DNA from: Pelagibacteraceae bacterium
Lineage (GTDB): Bacteria; Pseudomonadota; Alphaproteobacteria; Pelagibacterales; Pelagibacteraceae
DNA: 50,601 bases
Direction: 5' to 3'
Assembly: GCA_008638125.1 (NCBI GenBank)
Contig: VTPM01000003.1
Coordinates: 1 to 50,601, forward strand
Part shown: piece by piece, positions 31,540 to 46,559 of the stretch
How positions within the stretch are numbered: position 1 is the first letter of the stretch
How the letters are laid out: every line of letters begins with the position of its first letter
Position numbers and translations under genes: made by a program
The notes under the pieces: generated by a model
Told to the model about the DNA's origin: nothing
The model's input: only the letters and a program-made list of their open reading frames with translations
Databases searched by the model: none

Positions 31540-32638
31540 TTTTAATTTAAGAGAATATTGGAGAAATGTAGATAAAATAATATTTTTTAGCTTTCTTATT
31601 TTATTTGTTCTTGGCGTGTTTTTCTCATTTGCTTCTACTTCTTCCCTAGCTGGAGAAAGACTTAATAAAGATTATTATTTTTTTTTTTCAAAACATTTAA
31701 TTTTTTCTATTATTTCGATAATATTAATGACGCTAATTTCCTCAATTGAAAATCAATTATTCAAGAAAACTATAATTCCAATCTTTATCATATCTTGTGT
31801 GACATTATTTTTAGTGCTTTTTATAGGCGTTGAAGTGAAGGGGTCTAAAAGGTGGTTAGATTTATTTTTTTTTAGGCTTCAACCTATTGAATTTTTAAAA
31901 CCTTTTTTTGTTGTGATGGTGGCAATAGTTTTATCTAAAAATGATTTTGTGACCACTAAGATGAATTATTTTTTTAGCTTCTTAATATTGCTTTTTCCTT
32001 CTATCTTATTATTAAATCAACCTGATGTTGGTCAAACCATATTATTAGTACTCACATGGTTGGCGACAATTTTTATTTCAGGAATTGAATTAATTTATAT
32101 TTTTATTCTAGGAATATTTTTTATTTTATCATTAATACTTTTGTTTCTTATATTTCCTGAAAGATTTTTTTATATTTTAAAGAGATTTGAAGTTTTTTTT
32201 GATCCATCTAAAGGTGATAGATTTCAGACTAACCAAGCATTAGATGCCATTAGAGAAGGAGGACTCATAGGACAAGGTATGGGAGAAGGAATCTTAAAAG
32301 AGAGTGTACCCGAAGCTCATACAGATTATATCATTGCAGTCATTACAGAAGAGTTTGGCTCTATTGTTTCAATTTTAATTGTATGTATTTTTTTATACAT
32401 AGCTTTTAGAATTATTAAATCCGCGTTAGTCATTGAAAATAAATTTATAAAAATATCTTTAGGTGGTTTAGCTTCACTTTTGATATTTCAAACATTCATA
32501 CACATTGGGGTTAATACAAGTTTAATACCAACCACAGGAATGACTTTACCTTTTTTGAGTTATGGTGGCTCATCAATGATTGGAAGCTCTATACTTGCAG
32601 GAATTATTTTAAATTTTACCAAGAAAAACTTAAAATGA
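31520..32638 (+). CDS. ftsW: SEDS-family lipid II glycosyltransferase FtsW
   Basis: 372 aa polytopic; KGSKRWLDL, GGLIGQGMGEGILKESVPEAHTDYIIAVITEEFG, PTTGMTLPFLSYGGSSM. Confidence 0.97.
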   Translation: MLKNLYSFNLREYWRNVDKIIFFSFLILFVLGVFFSFASTSSLAGERLNKDYYFFFSKHLIFSIISIILMTLISSIENQLFKKTIIPIFIISCVTLFLVLFIGVEVKGSKRWLDLFFFRLQPIEFLKPFFVVMVAIVLSKNDFVTTKMNYFFSFLILLFPSILLLNQPDVGQTILLVLTWLATIFISGIELIYIFILGIFFILSLILLFLIFPERFFYILKRFEVFFDPSKGDRFQTNQALDAIREGGLIGQGMGEGILKESVPEAHTDYIIAVITEEFGSIVSILIVCIFLYIAFRIIKSALVIENKFIKISLGGLASLLIFQTFIHIGVNTSLIPTTGMTLPFLSYGGSSMIGSSILAGIILNFTKKNLK

Positions 32639-33741
32639 AGAATACTAAAGAAAATAAAATAATTGTAGCAACTGGTGGAACTGGAGGGCATGTGTTTCCA
32701 GCCTACAGTTTAGCTAAAAACTTATTAGATAAAGATTATAAAGTTGAAGTTATTACAGATAATAGAGGTTTTAAATTTTTAGAAAGATATAAAAATTTAA
32801 AATTGATTATAAATAATTCAACTACAATTTTTTCAAAAAATAAAATCAATATTTTTTTTTCATTTTTTGTAATTTTACTATCATTTTTTAGATCTTTGAT
32901 TATTCTTGTTAAAGCAAAACCATTTTTAGTCTTTGGTATGGGAGGGTATGCCTCTTTCCCAGTGTGTATGGCAGCCAGGGTATTAAATATCCCATTTATA
33001 ATTTATGAAAATAACCTTCAATTTGGTAAAAGTAATAAATATTTATCACGCTATGCTTATAAAATTTTCGTAGCCTATGAAGAAGTTCAGGGAATAGACG
33101 AAATATACAACAGTAAGATTATTAAGACTGGAAATATTATTAGAGAAGAAATTTTATTTCAGGAATTACCAAAAAAAAATATTTCAGATGAATTGAGCAT
33201 ATTAATTTTAGGAGGAAGTCAGGCTGCAAAGTCTTTTGGTGAATTTTTACCCGCTATATTTAGCAAATGTATCAAAGAAGGAATTAAACTAAATATTTTT
33301 CAGCAATGTGTAGAGTCTCAAAACGATGATCTTAAAAGTTTTTATGAAAAATCTAAAATTAAATTTGAAGTTTTTAATTTTACTAATGATATATTAAAAT
33401 ATTTTTCAAAAGCTCAGTTAGTTATAACTAGATCGGGGGCTTCTATGACAGCTGAATTAATCAATTCTAGAATGCCTTTTATTTCAATCCCTTTCCCTTT
33501 TTCAGCTGATGCACACCAAGAAAAAAATGCAGTTTATTTAGAGAAAAAAGGTTACAGCTTTTTAATTAAGGAAGCAGAAGTAAATGACAAATTATTCCCT
33601 TTGATAAAATCAATTTATAAAGATAAAGAAATATTGAACAATATGATTAGAAAACAAGCTAGTTACTCTGATAAAGAAGTTTTTTCAATAATTAGATCTG
33701 AGATAGAAAAGTTATTAAATGGGAAAAATTCAGCTAGGTAA
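32635..33741 (+). CDS. murG: UDP-GlcNAc:lipid I glycosyltransferase
   Basis: 368 aa; ATGGTGGHVFPA, GMGGYASFPV, ILGGSQAAKSF, TRSGASMTAEL, PFPFSADAHQEKNA. Confidence 0.97.
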   Translation: MKNTKENKIIVATGGTGGHVFPAYSLAKNLLDKDYKVEVITDNRGFKFLERYKNLKLIINNSTTIFSKNKINIFFSFFVILLSFFRSLIILVKAKPFLVFGMGGYASFPVCMAARVLNIPFIIYENNLQFGKSNKYLSRYAYKIFVAYEEVQGIDEIYNSKIIKTGNIIREEILFQELPKKNISDELSILILGGSQAAKSFGEFLPAIFSKCIKEGIKLNIFQQCVESQNDDLKSFYEKSKIKFEVFNFTNDILKYFSKAQLVITRSGASMTAELINSRMPFISIPFPFSADAHQEKNAVYLEKKGYSFLIKEAEVNDKLFPLIKSIYKDKEILNNMIRKQASYSDKEVFSIIRSEIEKLLNGKNSAR

Positions 33742-35116
33742 AAAAGAAATTATTCACTTTATTGGCATAGGCGGCATTGGAATGAGTGGCCTTGCTCAAA
33801 TAATGAAAATTATGGGTTTTAATGTTCAAGGAAGTGATGTTAGTCAAAATAAAAATACAGATAATTGTAAAAAGATTGGAATAAGAATTTTAAAAGGTCA
33901 TAAAAAGACAAACATAAATTCTGCTACAATCATTGTAAAATCATCAGCCATTAAACAAAATAATATTGAAATTTTAAGCGCACGTAAAAAAAATATTCCA
34001 ATTTATGACCGTATTGAAATGTTAGCTAATGTCATTGATTTAAAGAAAAATATTATAATTACTGGTTCTCATGGAAAAACAACTACTACTTCTCTTGTGG
34101 CTAAAATCATATCTGCTGCTAAATTAGATCCAACTATCATTAACGGTGGGGTCATTAATTCAATTAAAAATAATGCAAAATTTGGCAGAGGTGACTGGGC
34201 AGTCGTTGAAGCTGACGAGTCTGATGGAAGTTTTTTAAAAGTACCAATTAATTATTCAATTGTAACAAATATAGATAAAGAACATCTAGACTATTACAAA
34301 AATTTTGAAAATCTTAAAAAAGCTTTTATTCAATTTATAGAAAAAACACCACCAATAGGAAAAGCATTTTTATGTTTAGATAATAAAGATTTAAAAAATT
34401 TGATTAGTAAAGTTAAAACAAAAAATTATTACACTTATGGTTTTAATAAAGAATCAAATTATCAGATTTGTAGTCCAGAGTATCACATAAATTATAGTAA
34501 ATTTGATCTAAAGATTAAAAAGACAAGTTCTAAAAATAGATACATAAAAAATATTTACCTAAATCTCATTGGTAAACATAACGTCGTTAATGCAACTGCT
34601 GCCATAGCACTTTGCTTAAATCTTGGTTTAAAAATAGATACTATAAAAAAAGCCTTAAAAAATTTTTCTGGAGTTCAAAGAAGATTGACTAAAGTTCATA
34701 AAAAAAATCATATAGAATTTTATGATGATTACGCGCACCATCCGACTGAAATCAAAACTGTATTAGACGGAGTCAGACAGGTTGTTTCAAATAGAAAAAT
34801 TATAACAATTTTTCAGCCGCATCGATATTCTAGGATTAAAAATTTAAAAAAAGAATTTGCAAAATGTTTTTCAAGTGCAAATCAAGTTATTTTATGCCCG
34901 GTATACTCAGCTGGAGAAAAAAAAGACTTAAAATATAATTCTTTAAATTTTGCTAGAATGATTACAAAATTTTCAAAAGTTCAGGTTATTTTAATTAAAG
35001 AACAGTTTGAATTAAATAAATTCCTACAAAAAAATTTAATTAAAAATGAGATTGTTATTGGGATGGGGGCAGGATCCATTTCAAACTGGATGAATAATCT
35101 TAAAAATGTTTTATGA
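33719..35116 (+). CDS. murC: UDP-N-acetylmuramate--L-alanine ligase
   Basis: 465 aa; HFIGIGGIGMSGLAQ, ITGSHGKTTTTSL, EADESDGSF, YDDYAHHPTEI, FQPHRYSR. Confidence 0.98.
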   Translation: MGKIQLGKKEIIHFIGIGGIGMSGLAQIMKIMGFNVQGSDVSQNKNTDNCKKIGIRILKGHKKTNINSATIIVKSSAIKQNNIEILSARKKNIPIYDRIEMLANVIDLKKNIIITGSHGKTTTTSLVAKIISAAKLDPTIINGGVINSIKNNAKFGRGDWAVVEADESDGSFLKVPINYSIVTNIDKEHLDYYKNFENLKKAFIQFIEKTPPIGKAFLCLDNKDLKNLISKVKTKNYYTYGFNKESNYQICSPEYHINYSKFDLKIKKTSSKNRYIKNIYLNLIGKHNVVNATAAIALCLNLGLKIDTIKKALKNFSGVQRRLTKVHKKNHIEFYDDYAHHPTEIKTVLDGVRQVVSNRKIITIFQPHRYSRIKNLKKEFAKCFSSANQVILCPVYSAGEKKDLKYNSLNFARMITKFSKVQVILIKEQFELNKFLQKNLIKNEIVIGMGAGSISNWMNNLKNVL

Positions 35117-36009
35117 TTAAAATATCAGAAGAAATAAAAAAAAAATTTGGACGACGATTATTAACAAATGAAAAGTTGGCAAATTATAGTTGGTTTAATC
35201 TAGGTGGCCCTGCTGAGTTTTTTTTTAAGCCAGAAAATATAAATGACTTAATTGATTTTCTAAAAGAAGTTAGGCCAAATAAAATAACTCTTATAGGCTC
35301 AGGTTCTAATACGCTCATTAGAGATGGAGGTGTTAAAGGATTAACAATAAAATTAGGCTCAAGTTTTTCCTACGTTAAATTATTAGATAATCATATAGTT
35401 GAAGCAGGAGCAGCTACGCAAGATAAACGAATAGCAGATTTTGCTCTCAATAATTCTTTAGCAGGATTAGAATTTTTGTCCTGTATACCGGGATCAATTG
35501 GTGGAGGCATTAGAATGAACAGCGGTTGTTACGGAGAAGATATTTCTAAAATTCTACATTCTGTTAAAGCAATAAACATTGACGGAAAAGAAATAGAATT
35601 AGCAGCAAATGATATTAAGTTTTTTTATAGAGGGACAGATTTAAAAGATGATTTGATAATAACTAGTGTACGGTTAATCGGCAAAACTTCCTCAAAAGAA
35701 GATATTAAGAATAAACAGGAGAAATTAATAAATCAAAAAAAAATATCTCAGCCAAGTCAGGTTAAAACTTGTGGAAGCACATTTAAAAATACAGAAAAGA
35801 AAAAAGCTTGGGAATTAATTAAGGAATCTGGTTGTCAAAATTATAAAGTTGGGAATGCTAAAATTTCTGAAAAACATTGTAATTTTTTTATTAATGAAAA
35901 CAACGCAACTGCTAAAGATTTAGAGGAGTTGATTAACAAGGTAAAAGATACTGTTTATCAAAAAACAAAGATTAACCTAGAATTAGAAATTAAAATCATT
36001 GGTCAATAA
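35113..36009 (+). CDS. murB: UDP-N-acetylmuramate dehydrogenase
   Basis: 298 aa; GSGSNTLIRDGGVKG, IPGSIGGGIRMNSGCYG, CGSTFKN. Confidence 0.97.
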   Translation: MIKISEEIKKKFGRRLLTNEKLANYSWFNLGGPAEFFFKPENINDLIDFLKEVRPNKITLIGSGSNTLIRDGGVKGLTIKLGSSFSYVKLLDNHIVEAGAATQDKRIADFALNNSLAGLEFLSCIPGSIGGGIRMNSGCYGEDISKILHSVKAINIDGKEIELAANDIKFFYRGTDLKDDLIITSVRLIGKTSSKEDIKNKQEKLINQKKISQPSQVKTCGSTFKNTEKKKAWELIKESGCQNYKVGNAKISEKHCNFFINENNATAKDLEELINKVKDTVYQKTKINLELEIKIIGQ

Positions 36010-36016
36010 AAAAAAG

Positions 36017-36943
36017 ATGAAAAAAAAAATTTTGCTTATCCAGGGAGGTTCATCAAGTGAAAGAGAAATAAGCTTAAGATCTGGAAAGGCATGTCAGAAA
36101 GCTCTTCGTCAATTAGATTTTAAGGTAATTGTATTTGATCCATTTAAAGACAAGCTCATAAAGATAAAAAATTTAAAAGTTAATAAAATTTTTAATGCAC
36201 TACATGGAAGGGACGGGGAAGATGGGATTGTTCAAGGTTATTTTGAGTATTTTAAAATTCCTTATACACATTCAGGAATCACTTCTTCAATGAATGCAAT
36301 GGATAAAATATTTTCAAAAAAAATATTTATAAAAAATAATTTAAAGACACCAAATTTTATTTCATTAAATGCCATTACTTATTTAGATTTTATAAAGAAC
36401 AAAAGTTTTAAAAAATCAAATTTACATTTCCCAGTTGTTGTTAAGCCATCCAATGAAGGGTCTAGTGTAGGAGTAGAAATTTGCAAAACTTTAAATCAAT
36501 TAAATTATTCTATAAGGAAACTTATCAAAAAATTTAAAACTTTAATAATCGAGGAATTTGTAGGTGGTCAAGAAATACAAGTTGCAGTTATTAATGGAAA
36601 AGCTTTAGGTGCAATAGAGTTAAAGCCAAAAAGAAAATTTTATGATTATAAGGCGAAGTATTCCAAATCTGCAAAGACAGAACATATTATGCCAGCTAAT
36701 TTAAAAGAAAATAAGTATAAGGAAGTTTTAGAATTAGCTCTTAAGGCACATAAAGCATTAAACTGTAAAGGAGTTACCAGATCTGATTTTAAATTCTTTA
36801 ACAATAAATTTTATATATTAGAAATAAATACGCAACCAGGCATGACAAACTTATCTTTAGTTCCAGAAATTGCAAAATTTTATGGAATTACTTTTTTAAA
36901 TCTTGTTAAAAATATTCTTAATGACGCAAGTACAAATAGATGA
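36017..36943 (+). CDS. ddl: D-alanine--D-alanine ligase
   Basis: ORF track starts at TTG 35999; ATG at 36017 (MKKKILLIQGGSSSEREISLRSG) is more plausible. ATP-grasp, ALHGRDGEDG, EGSSVGV, EINTQPGMT. Confidence 0.95.
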   Translation: MKKKILLIQGGSSSEREISLRSGKACQKALRQLDFKVIVFDPFKDKLIKIKNLKVNKIFNALHGRDGEDGIVQGYFEYFKIPYTHSGITSSMNAMDKIFSKKIFIKNNLKTPNFISLNAITYLDFIKNKSFKKSNLHFPVVVKPSNEGSSVGVEICKTLNQLNYSIRKLIKKFKTLIIEEFVGGQEIQVAVINGKALGAIELKPKRKFYDYKAKYSKSAKTEHIMPANLKENKYKEVLELALKAHKALNCKGVTRSDFKFFNNKFYILEINTQPGMTNLSLVPEIAKFYGITFLNLVKNILNDASTNR

Positions 36944-37608
36944 TTTTTAAACGAAAGTTTTTTTTTTTAATTATAATTTTTCTAATTTTTACAACCTACA
37001 ATCCTCAAAATAACAATTATAGTAATAGTTATTTGTTTCCAATAAAAAAAATAGAAATAGAGGGCAACAAGGCTATAGACAATAATGAAATAATAAAAGA
37101 TTTAGATTTTTTAAAAAATTCTAGCTTATTATTTGTCAACAAACAAAATATTGAAGATATTTTACTTAAAAACAAATTTGTATCTAAAATTATCTTAAAA
37201 AAAATATATCCCAACATATTAAGATTAATTATTTTTGAAAAAGAACCTGTGGCAGTTCAAATAATAGAAAAAAATAAATATTACATTACAAAAAAAAATG
37301 AAAATATTAATTTTTATGAACTAGAAATATATAAAGAATTACCAGTCATTTTTGGCAATCAAAAAGATTTTGATATTTTTTATGAAATTTTGGAAAAAAC
37401 TAATTTTGATATTTATAATATAAAAGCTTTTTACTATTTTGATGTTGGCAGATGGGATATAATGCTAATGGACGAAAGGATTATCAAATTACCAGAAAAA
37501 AATTATCAAAATATATTGGAAGAATTAAATTCAATTTTAAAAGATAATAATTTTTCTAAATATAAAATTTTTGATTACAGAATTAATAATCAGCTTATTT
37601 TAAAATGA
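36940..37608 (+). CDS. ftsQ: FtsQ-like cell division protein (POTRA domain)
   Basis: 222 aa; N-terminal TM, POTRA-like IKKIEIEGNKAIDNNEII...NKFVSKIILKKIYPNILRLIIFEKEPVAV; located between ddl and ftsA-like. Confidence 0.85.
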   Translation: MIFKRKFFFLIIIFLIFTTYNPQNNNYSNSYLFPIKKIEIEGNKAIDNNEIIKDLDFLKNSSLLFVNKQNIEDILLKNKFVSKIILKKIYPNILRLIIFEKEPVAVQIIEKNKYYITKKNENINFYELEIYKELPVIFGNQKDFDIFYEILEKTNFDIYNIKAFYYFDVGRWDIMLMDERIIKLPEKNYQNILEELNSILKDNNFSKYKIFDYRINNQLILK

Positions 37609-38804
37609 TACATAACAAACCAAATTTGATAATAGATTTAAATGATGAGTTTTTCTTATTTACTGTGTTTTCTTCTAATCAAGATAAAAAATTAGAGATA
37701 ATAAAAAAAAAAATAATAAAATCTTCAGGTATAAAAAATGGAAAAATTATCGATCAAAATTTAGTATCAAATTTAATTAAAAATACAATTAATGAGATTG
37801 AAGATGAAATAAATTTTTTTTTTTCTAGTACATCAATAATTATAAATCCTGCTGATATAAAATGTTTAAACATTAGCGGATATAAAAAATTGAATGGCTC
37901 TCAAGTTTTAAATGAAGATATAACTTTTATATTAAATGACATTAAAAACATTGTTAATGCAAATGAAAATAAATCTTCAGTTATTCATTTATTTAACTCA
38001 AGCTTTTCTCTAGATAGCGATAATTTAGAAAATTTACCAATTGGTTTATTTGGAGAATTTTATAATCAAAATATGTCATTTGTATTATTGGAAAATAATA
38101 TTTTAAAGAATTTTAAGATGGCTTTGAATGAAATAAACATCTCTATAGATAAAATAATTTTAAAGCCATTTGCTGAAGCAGTTCATTTAATATTCAACAA
38201 CAAATATAAGAATAATTTCTTTATATTTGAGCTAAAAAAAAATCAAATTCAACTTTCATTATTTAAAAATAAATCATTCATTTATTCAGAAAACTTTAAT
38301 TTTGGATTAAATTTAATTATCAAAGATATTTCTAAGTTATGCTCACTTAAAGAAGAAGAGATTGAGTTATTATTAAATGAATTAAATCTCAAAGAAATTT
38401 TATCTACAGACAATGAGTCAATTGTAGATAAAAAATACTTTTCTATTTCCCCATATAGAAAAATTAAGCATAAATTAATTTTTGAAATTATTAGTGCCAG
38501 GATAGATGAGTTAATCGATATTTGTATTAATAAAAATTCAAATTTAAGATTCTTAAAAAAAGATATTGTAAATATTTATCTCAAGCTTAATTCTGTGAAG
38601 TATTTTAAGAATATTCAATTTATATTGGAAAATGGAAATTATGCTTTAGCACTTGATTTTAGTCATAACTATTTAGATGAAGCATATAAGGGGACAGAAG
38701 GAGGCATTGAACTCATTTTAAACGGTTGGGAAAAAGAGGCCATTCCTGTGACTCAAATTAAAAAATCAATGATATCTCGTTTTTTTTCAAAACTTTTTGC
38801 ATAA
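37605..38804 (+). CDS. ftsA: Highly diverged FtsA-like protein (likely pseudo-ATPase)
   Basis: 399 aa; position ddl-ftsQ-X-lpxC; FtsA-like spacing (VIHLFNSSFSLDS...LPIGLFGEF...KMALNEINISIDKIILKPFAEAV) and C-terminal amphipathic KKSMISRFFSKLFA, but no DIGGGT-type motif. Confidence 0.7.
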   Translation: MIHNKPNLIIDLNDEFFLFTVFSSNQDKKLEIIKKKIIKSSGIKNGKIIDQNLVSNLIKNTINEIEDEINFFFSSTSIIINPADIKCLNISGYKKLNGSQVLNEDITFILNDIKNIVNANENKSSVIHLFNSSFSLDSDNLENLPIGLFGEFYNQNMSFVLLENNILKNFKMALNEINISIDKIILKPFAEAVHLIFNNKYKNNFFIFELKKNQIQLSLFKNKSFIYSENFNFGLNLIIKDISKLCSLKEEEIELLLNELNLKEILSTDNESIVDKKYFSISPYRKIKHKLIFEIISARIDELIDICINKNSNLRFLKKDIVNIYLKLNSVKYFKNIQFILENGNYALALDFSHNYLDEAYKGTEGGIELILNGWEKEAIPVTQIKKSMISRFFSKLFA

Positions 38805-38872
38805 TTAAGATTGTATTTTTTTGTAACATTAGTTGTTTTAGCCACTTCAAGATAGTTTTGTATAAGTATTTC

Positions 38873-39802
38873 ATGCTTAGCTTGTTCCAAAAAACAATTA
38901 AAGAAAAAGTTATTTTTAAGGGTCACGGTCTTCATAGTGGACTTAAAAGTGTACTTAAAATTATGCCCGCAGAAGAAAACTTTGGAATTGTTTTTAAAAG
39001 GATAGATCTAGAAAAAAACAATCTTATACTAGCAAATTATAAAAATGTAAGTTCAGCTCAATTATGCACAACACTTCAAAATGATTCAAAGGTAACTGTA
39101 TCAACAGTCGAGCATTTGTTAGCAGCGCTTTACATAACTGGAATTGATAATGCATTAATAGAAATAGATAATTCAGAAGTTCCAATTATGGATGGATCAT
39201 CAAAAGAATTTGTTGAAACAATTAATAGAATTGGCACTAAGGATTTAAAAGCAAAAAGAAAATATTTAAAAGTTACAAAAAAATTTGAGTACAAAAATGA
39301 AGAGAAGCTTGTTTCGATTGAACCAAATGATAGCAAAGAGTTGAATGTAGATTTTCAATTAGTTTATGCTAATAAACTTATTGGCACTCAAAGAAATGAA
39401 ATTAATTTTTCTAAAGAAGATTTAGAGGAAGTCTACTCTTCTAGAACGTTTTGCTTATTTGAAGATATAGAACAGATCAAAAAAATTGGTTTAGCCAAAG
39501 GAGGCTCGCTTGACAATGCTGTGGTTGTTAAAAATAATGAAATATTAAATTCTGGCGGATTAAGAAATTCAAAAGAGTTTGTTAATCATAAAATTTTAGA
39601 TTTAGCCGGAGATTTTTTACTTTCAGGTTACAGAATACTTGGAAATGTAAAATGTGTGCAAGGTGGACACAGCCTAAGTAATTTATTTTTAAGAGCCTTT
39701 TTAAGTGATAAGTCAAACTTTGTTACCTTAGAGCTGGAAGAAATGCTTCAGGTTAAGTCTTTACCCAATCAATTAGATCAAAAGCTAGCCGTTAACGCTT
39801 AA
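38873..39802 (+). CDS. lpxC: UDP-3-O-acyl-N-acetylglucosamine deacetylase
   Basis: ORF 38858-39802; likely start MLSLFQKTIKEKVIFKGHGLHSG at 38873; TVEHLLAAL, SRTFCLFEDIE, NHKILDLAGDFLLSG. Confidence 0.96.
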   Translation: MLSLFQKTIKEKVIFKGHGLHSGLKSVLKIMPAEENFGIVFKRIDLEKNNLILANYKNVSSAQLCTTLQNDSKVTVSTVEHLLAALYITGIDNALIEIDNSEVPIMDGSSKEFVETINRIGTKDLKAKRKYLKVTKKFEYKNEEKLVSIEPNDSKELNVDFQLVYANKLIGTQRNEINFSKEDLEEVYSSRTFCLFEDIEQIKKIGLAKGGSLDNAVVVKNNEILNSGGLRNSKEFVNHKILDLAGDFLLSGYRILGNVKCVQGGHSLSNLFLRAFLSDKSNFVTLELEEMLQVKSLPNQLDQKLAVNA

Positions 39803-39853
39803 ATTTATTCATTAAAATTTACCTAATAAGTTAAATTTGATATGAGTGAATGA

Positions 39854-44426
<4,573 letters not shown>

Positions 44427-44439
<13 letters not shown>

Positions 44440-46493
44440 TTTAACATTTTATTCTTTTTATATCGTTCCCATCCAGGACTTCGATACCCTTCATCAAATT
44501 CTAAACTAGTATCTTGGTTAAACTCAAATTCATCATTAGCTGTTGAACCAAAATCTATTTCATTTTTTTCTACATTTTCATCTGGTATCTCATTTACAAA
44601 CCTTGAAGGTAATGCATCCATCCAATCACCATGATATGATCTTTTCATGGCAAATGATAAAAAAGCCTCTTGCTTTGCTCTTGTTATGCCAACATAAGCT
44701 AATCTTCTCTCTTCTTCCAATGCACTATCACCTTTTTCTTCAAGCGATTTCTGGTGTGGAAATAATCCTTCTTCCCAGCCAGGTAAAAAAACTACATCAA
44801 ATTCAAGTCCTTTTGCAGCATGCATTGTCATTAAATTGATCTTTTCTCCTTCCCATTCTTTATCAATAGATGTTGCTAAGGAGACGTGCTCTAGAAAGGA
44901 TTGTAAATTATCATAGTCATGCATTGCTCTTAAAAGTTCTTTAATATTTTCAAGTCTATTTTCGTTTTCTAAATCTTTTTTATTTTTTAACATTTCTGAA
45001 TATCCAGACTCGTCTAAAACTAATTTTAAAAGATCATAATGTTTGTTAGTTTTTGCATCCAATCTCCATTTATCAATCATTTTTGTTAATTGACTAAGAC
45101 TAGTTTTGATTTTTGGCTTTAGGGAATCTATTTCTATATTTTTTTTTATTGAATCTTCCAAACAAAGTTTATTTTTTTGTCCAAAACTATACAATAGATT
45201 TAAAGTACTCTCGCCAACACCTCTCCTAGGATTTTCTATAACTCTTTCTAATGCAAGATCATCATATTTTTGATTGATAATCCTCAAATAAGCTACAGCA
45301 TCTTTAATTTCAGCTCTTTCATAAAATCTAGTTCCTCCAAGCACTCGGTATCCAAGTCCAATTTTTAGAAATCTTTCTTCAAATTCTCTTGTTTGGTAAA
45401 TCGCTCTAACTAGTATGGCAACGTTATTTAAGGAATATTTTTTCTTAAGCTTATTTTCTATAATATCGCTTATGGCTTCAGCTTCTTCTCTACCAGTTTG
45501 ATAACAATTCAATTTAACTTTTTCACCCTGTTGAGATGAAGACCAGAGTTTTTTCTCAACCCTTCCATTGTTATGAGAAATTAAAGTAGAGGCAGTTTCT
45601 AAAATATTTTTTGTTGATCTATAATTTTGTTCTAATTTAAAAACTTTACAATTTTTATATAAATGATCAAATGTAAGAAAATTTTTTATTTCAGCACCTC
45701 TCCAACTATAAATAGATTGATCATCATCACCTACGCAGCAAATATTTTGATTTTCATTAACTAGTAAATTAAGCCATTTGTTTTGGATGAAATTTGTATC
45801 TTGAAACTCATCTACTAGAATATATTTAAAATTATTATTATATATTTTTTTAATATCTAGATGATTTTCAAAAAGTTTAACACAGTACAATATTAAATCT
45901 CCAAAATCACAAGCATTAAGATCTCTAATTTTTGATTGGTAAATTTTATAAACTTTAAAAATTGATTTTTCTAAACCAGAAAACTTTTCATCCTTTATGT
46001 CTTCTGGTAGCAATCCTTTATTTTTCCATTTATCTATAAATGATAAAATAAATTGAGGAGTAATCTTTTTTGCATCTATATCCTCAGCTTTACAGATATT
46101 CCTAACTATTTTTTTTTGATCATCAGTATCTAAGATCGTAAAATTCCCTTTTAGGCCTATTGCTTCAGCATGTCTTCTGAGAAACTTGACACTAATAGAG
46201 TGGAATGTTCCAAGCCAAGGAACTGCTGTAGACTTTTCTTTTACATAACTCATTACTCTACTTTGCATTTCTTTGGCCGCCTTATTAGTAAAAGTCACAC
46301 ATAATATTTGATTAGGCCAAGCTTTTTTTGAATTAATAATGTGGGCAAGTCTTGTGGTAAGCACTCTTGTTTTTCCCGATCCTGCTCCTGCAACAATTAG
46401 GTTGGGTCCTTCAGTGCTTAGAACGGCCTCCTTTTGCTCCTTGTTTAAATTTTCAATTAATTTATTTATAGAATCCATATTAAAATAAGCCAA
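44427..46493 (-). CDS. UvrD/PcrA-type ATP-dependent DNA helicase
   Basis: 688 aa; Walker A VAGAGSGKTRVLTTR, DEFQDTN, GDDDQSIYSWRGA, TMHAAKGLEFDVVFLPGWEEGLFPH. Confidence 0.96.
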
Positions 46494-46559
46494 ATATATA
46501 CTACTTATTTATGCTTAATAAATATTTAAATAATGGAATAATAATCGTTAGAGTTAAAA

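Noticed and set aside
44543-44839. 98-aa plus-strand ORF antisense to uvrD/pcrA
   Set aside because: Antisense to strongly conserved helicase coding sequence; His/Leu/Gln-rich composition is typical of an antisense shadow ORF.
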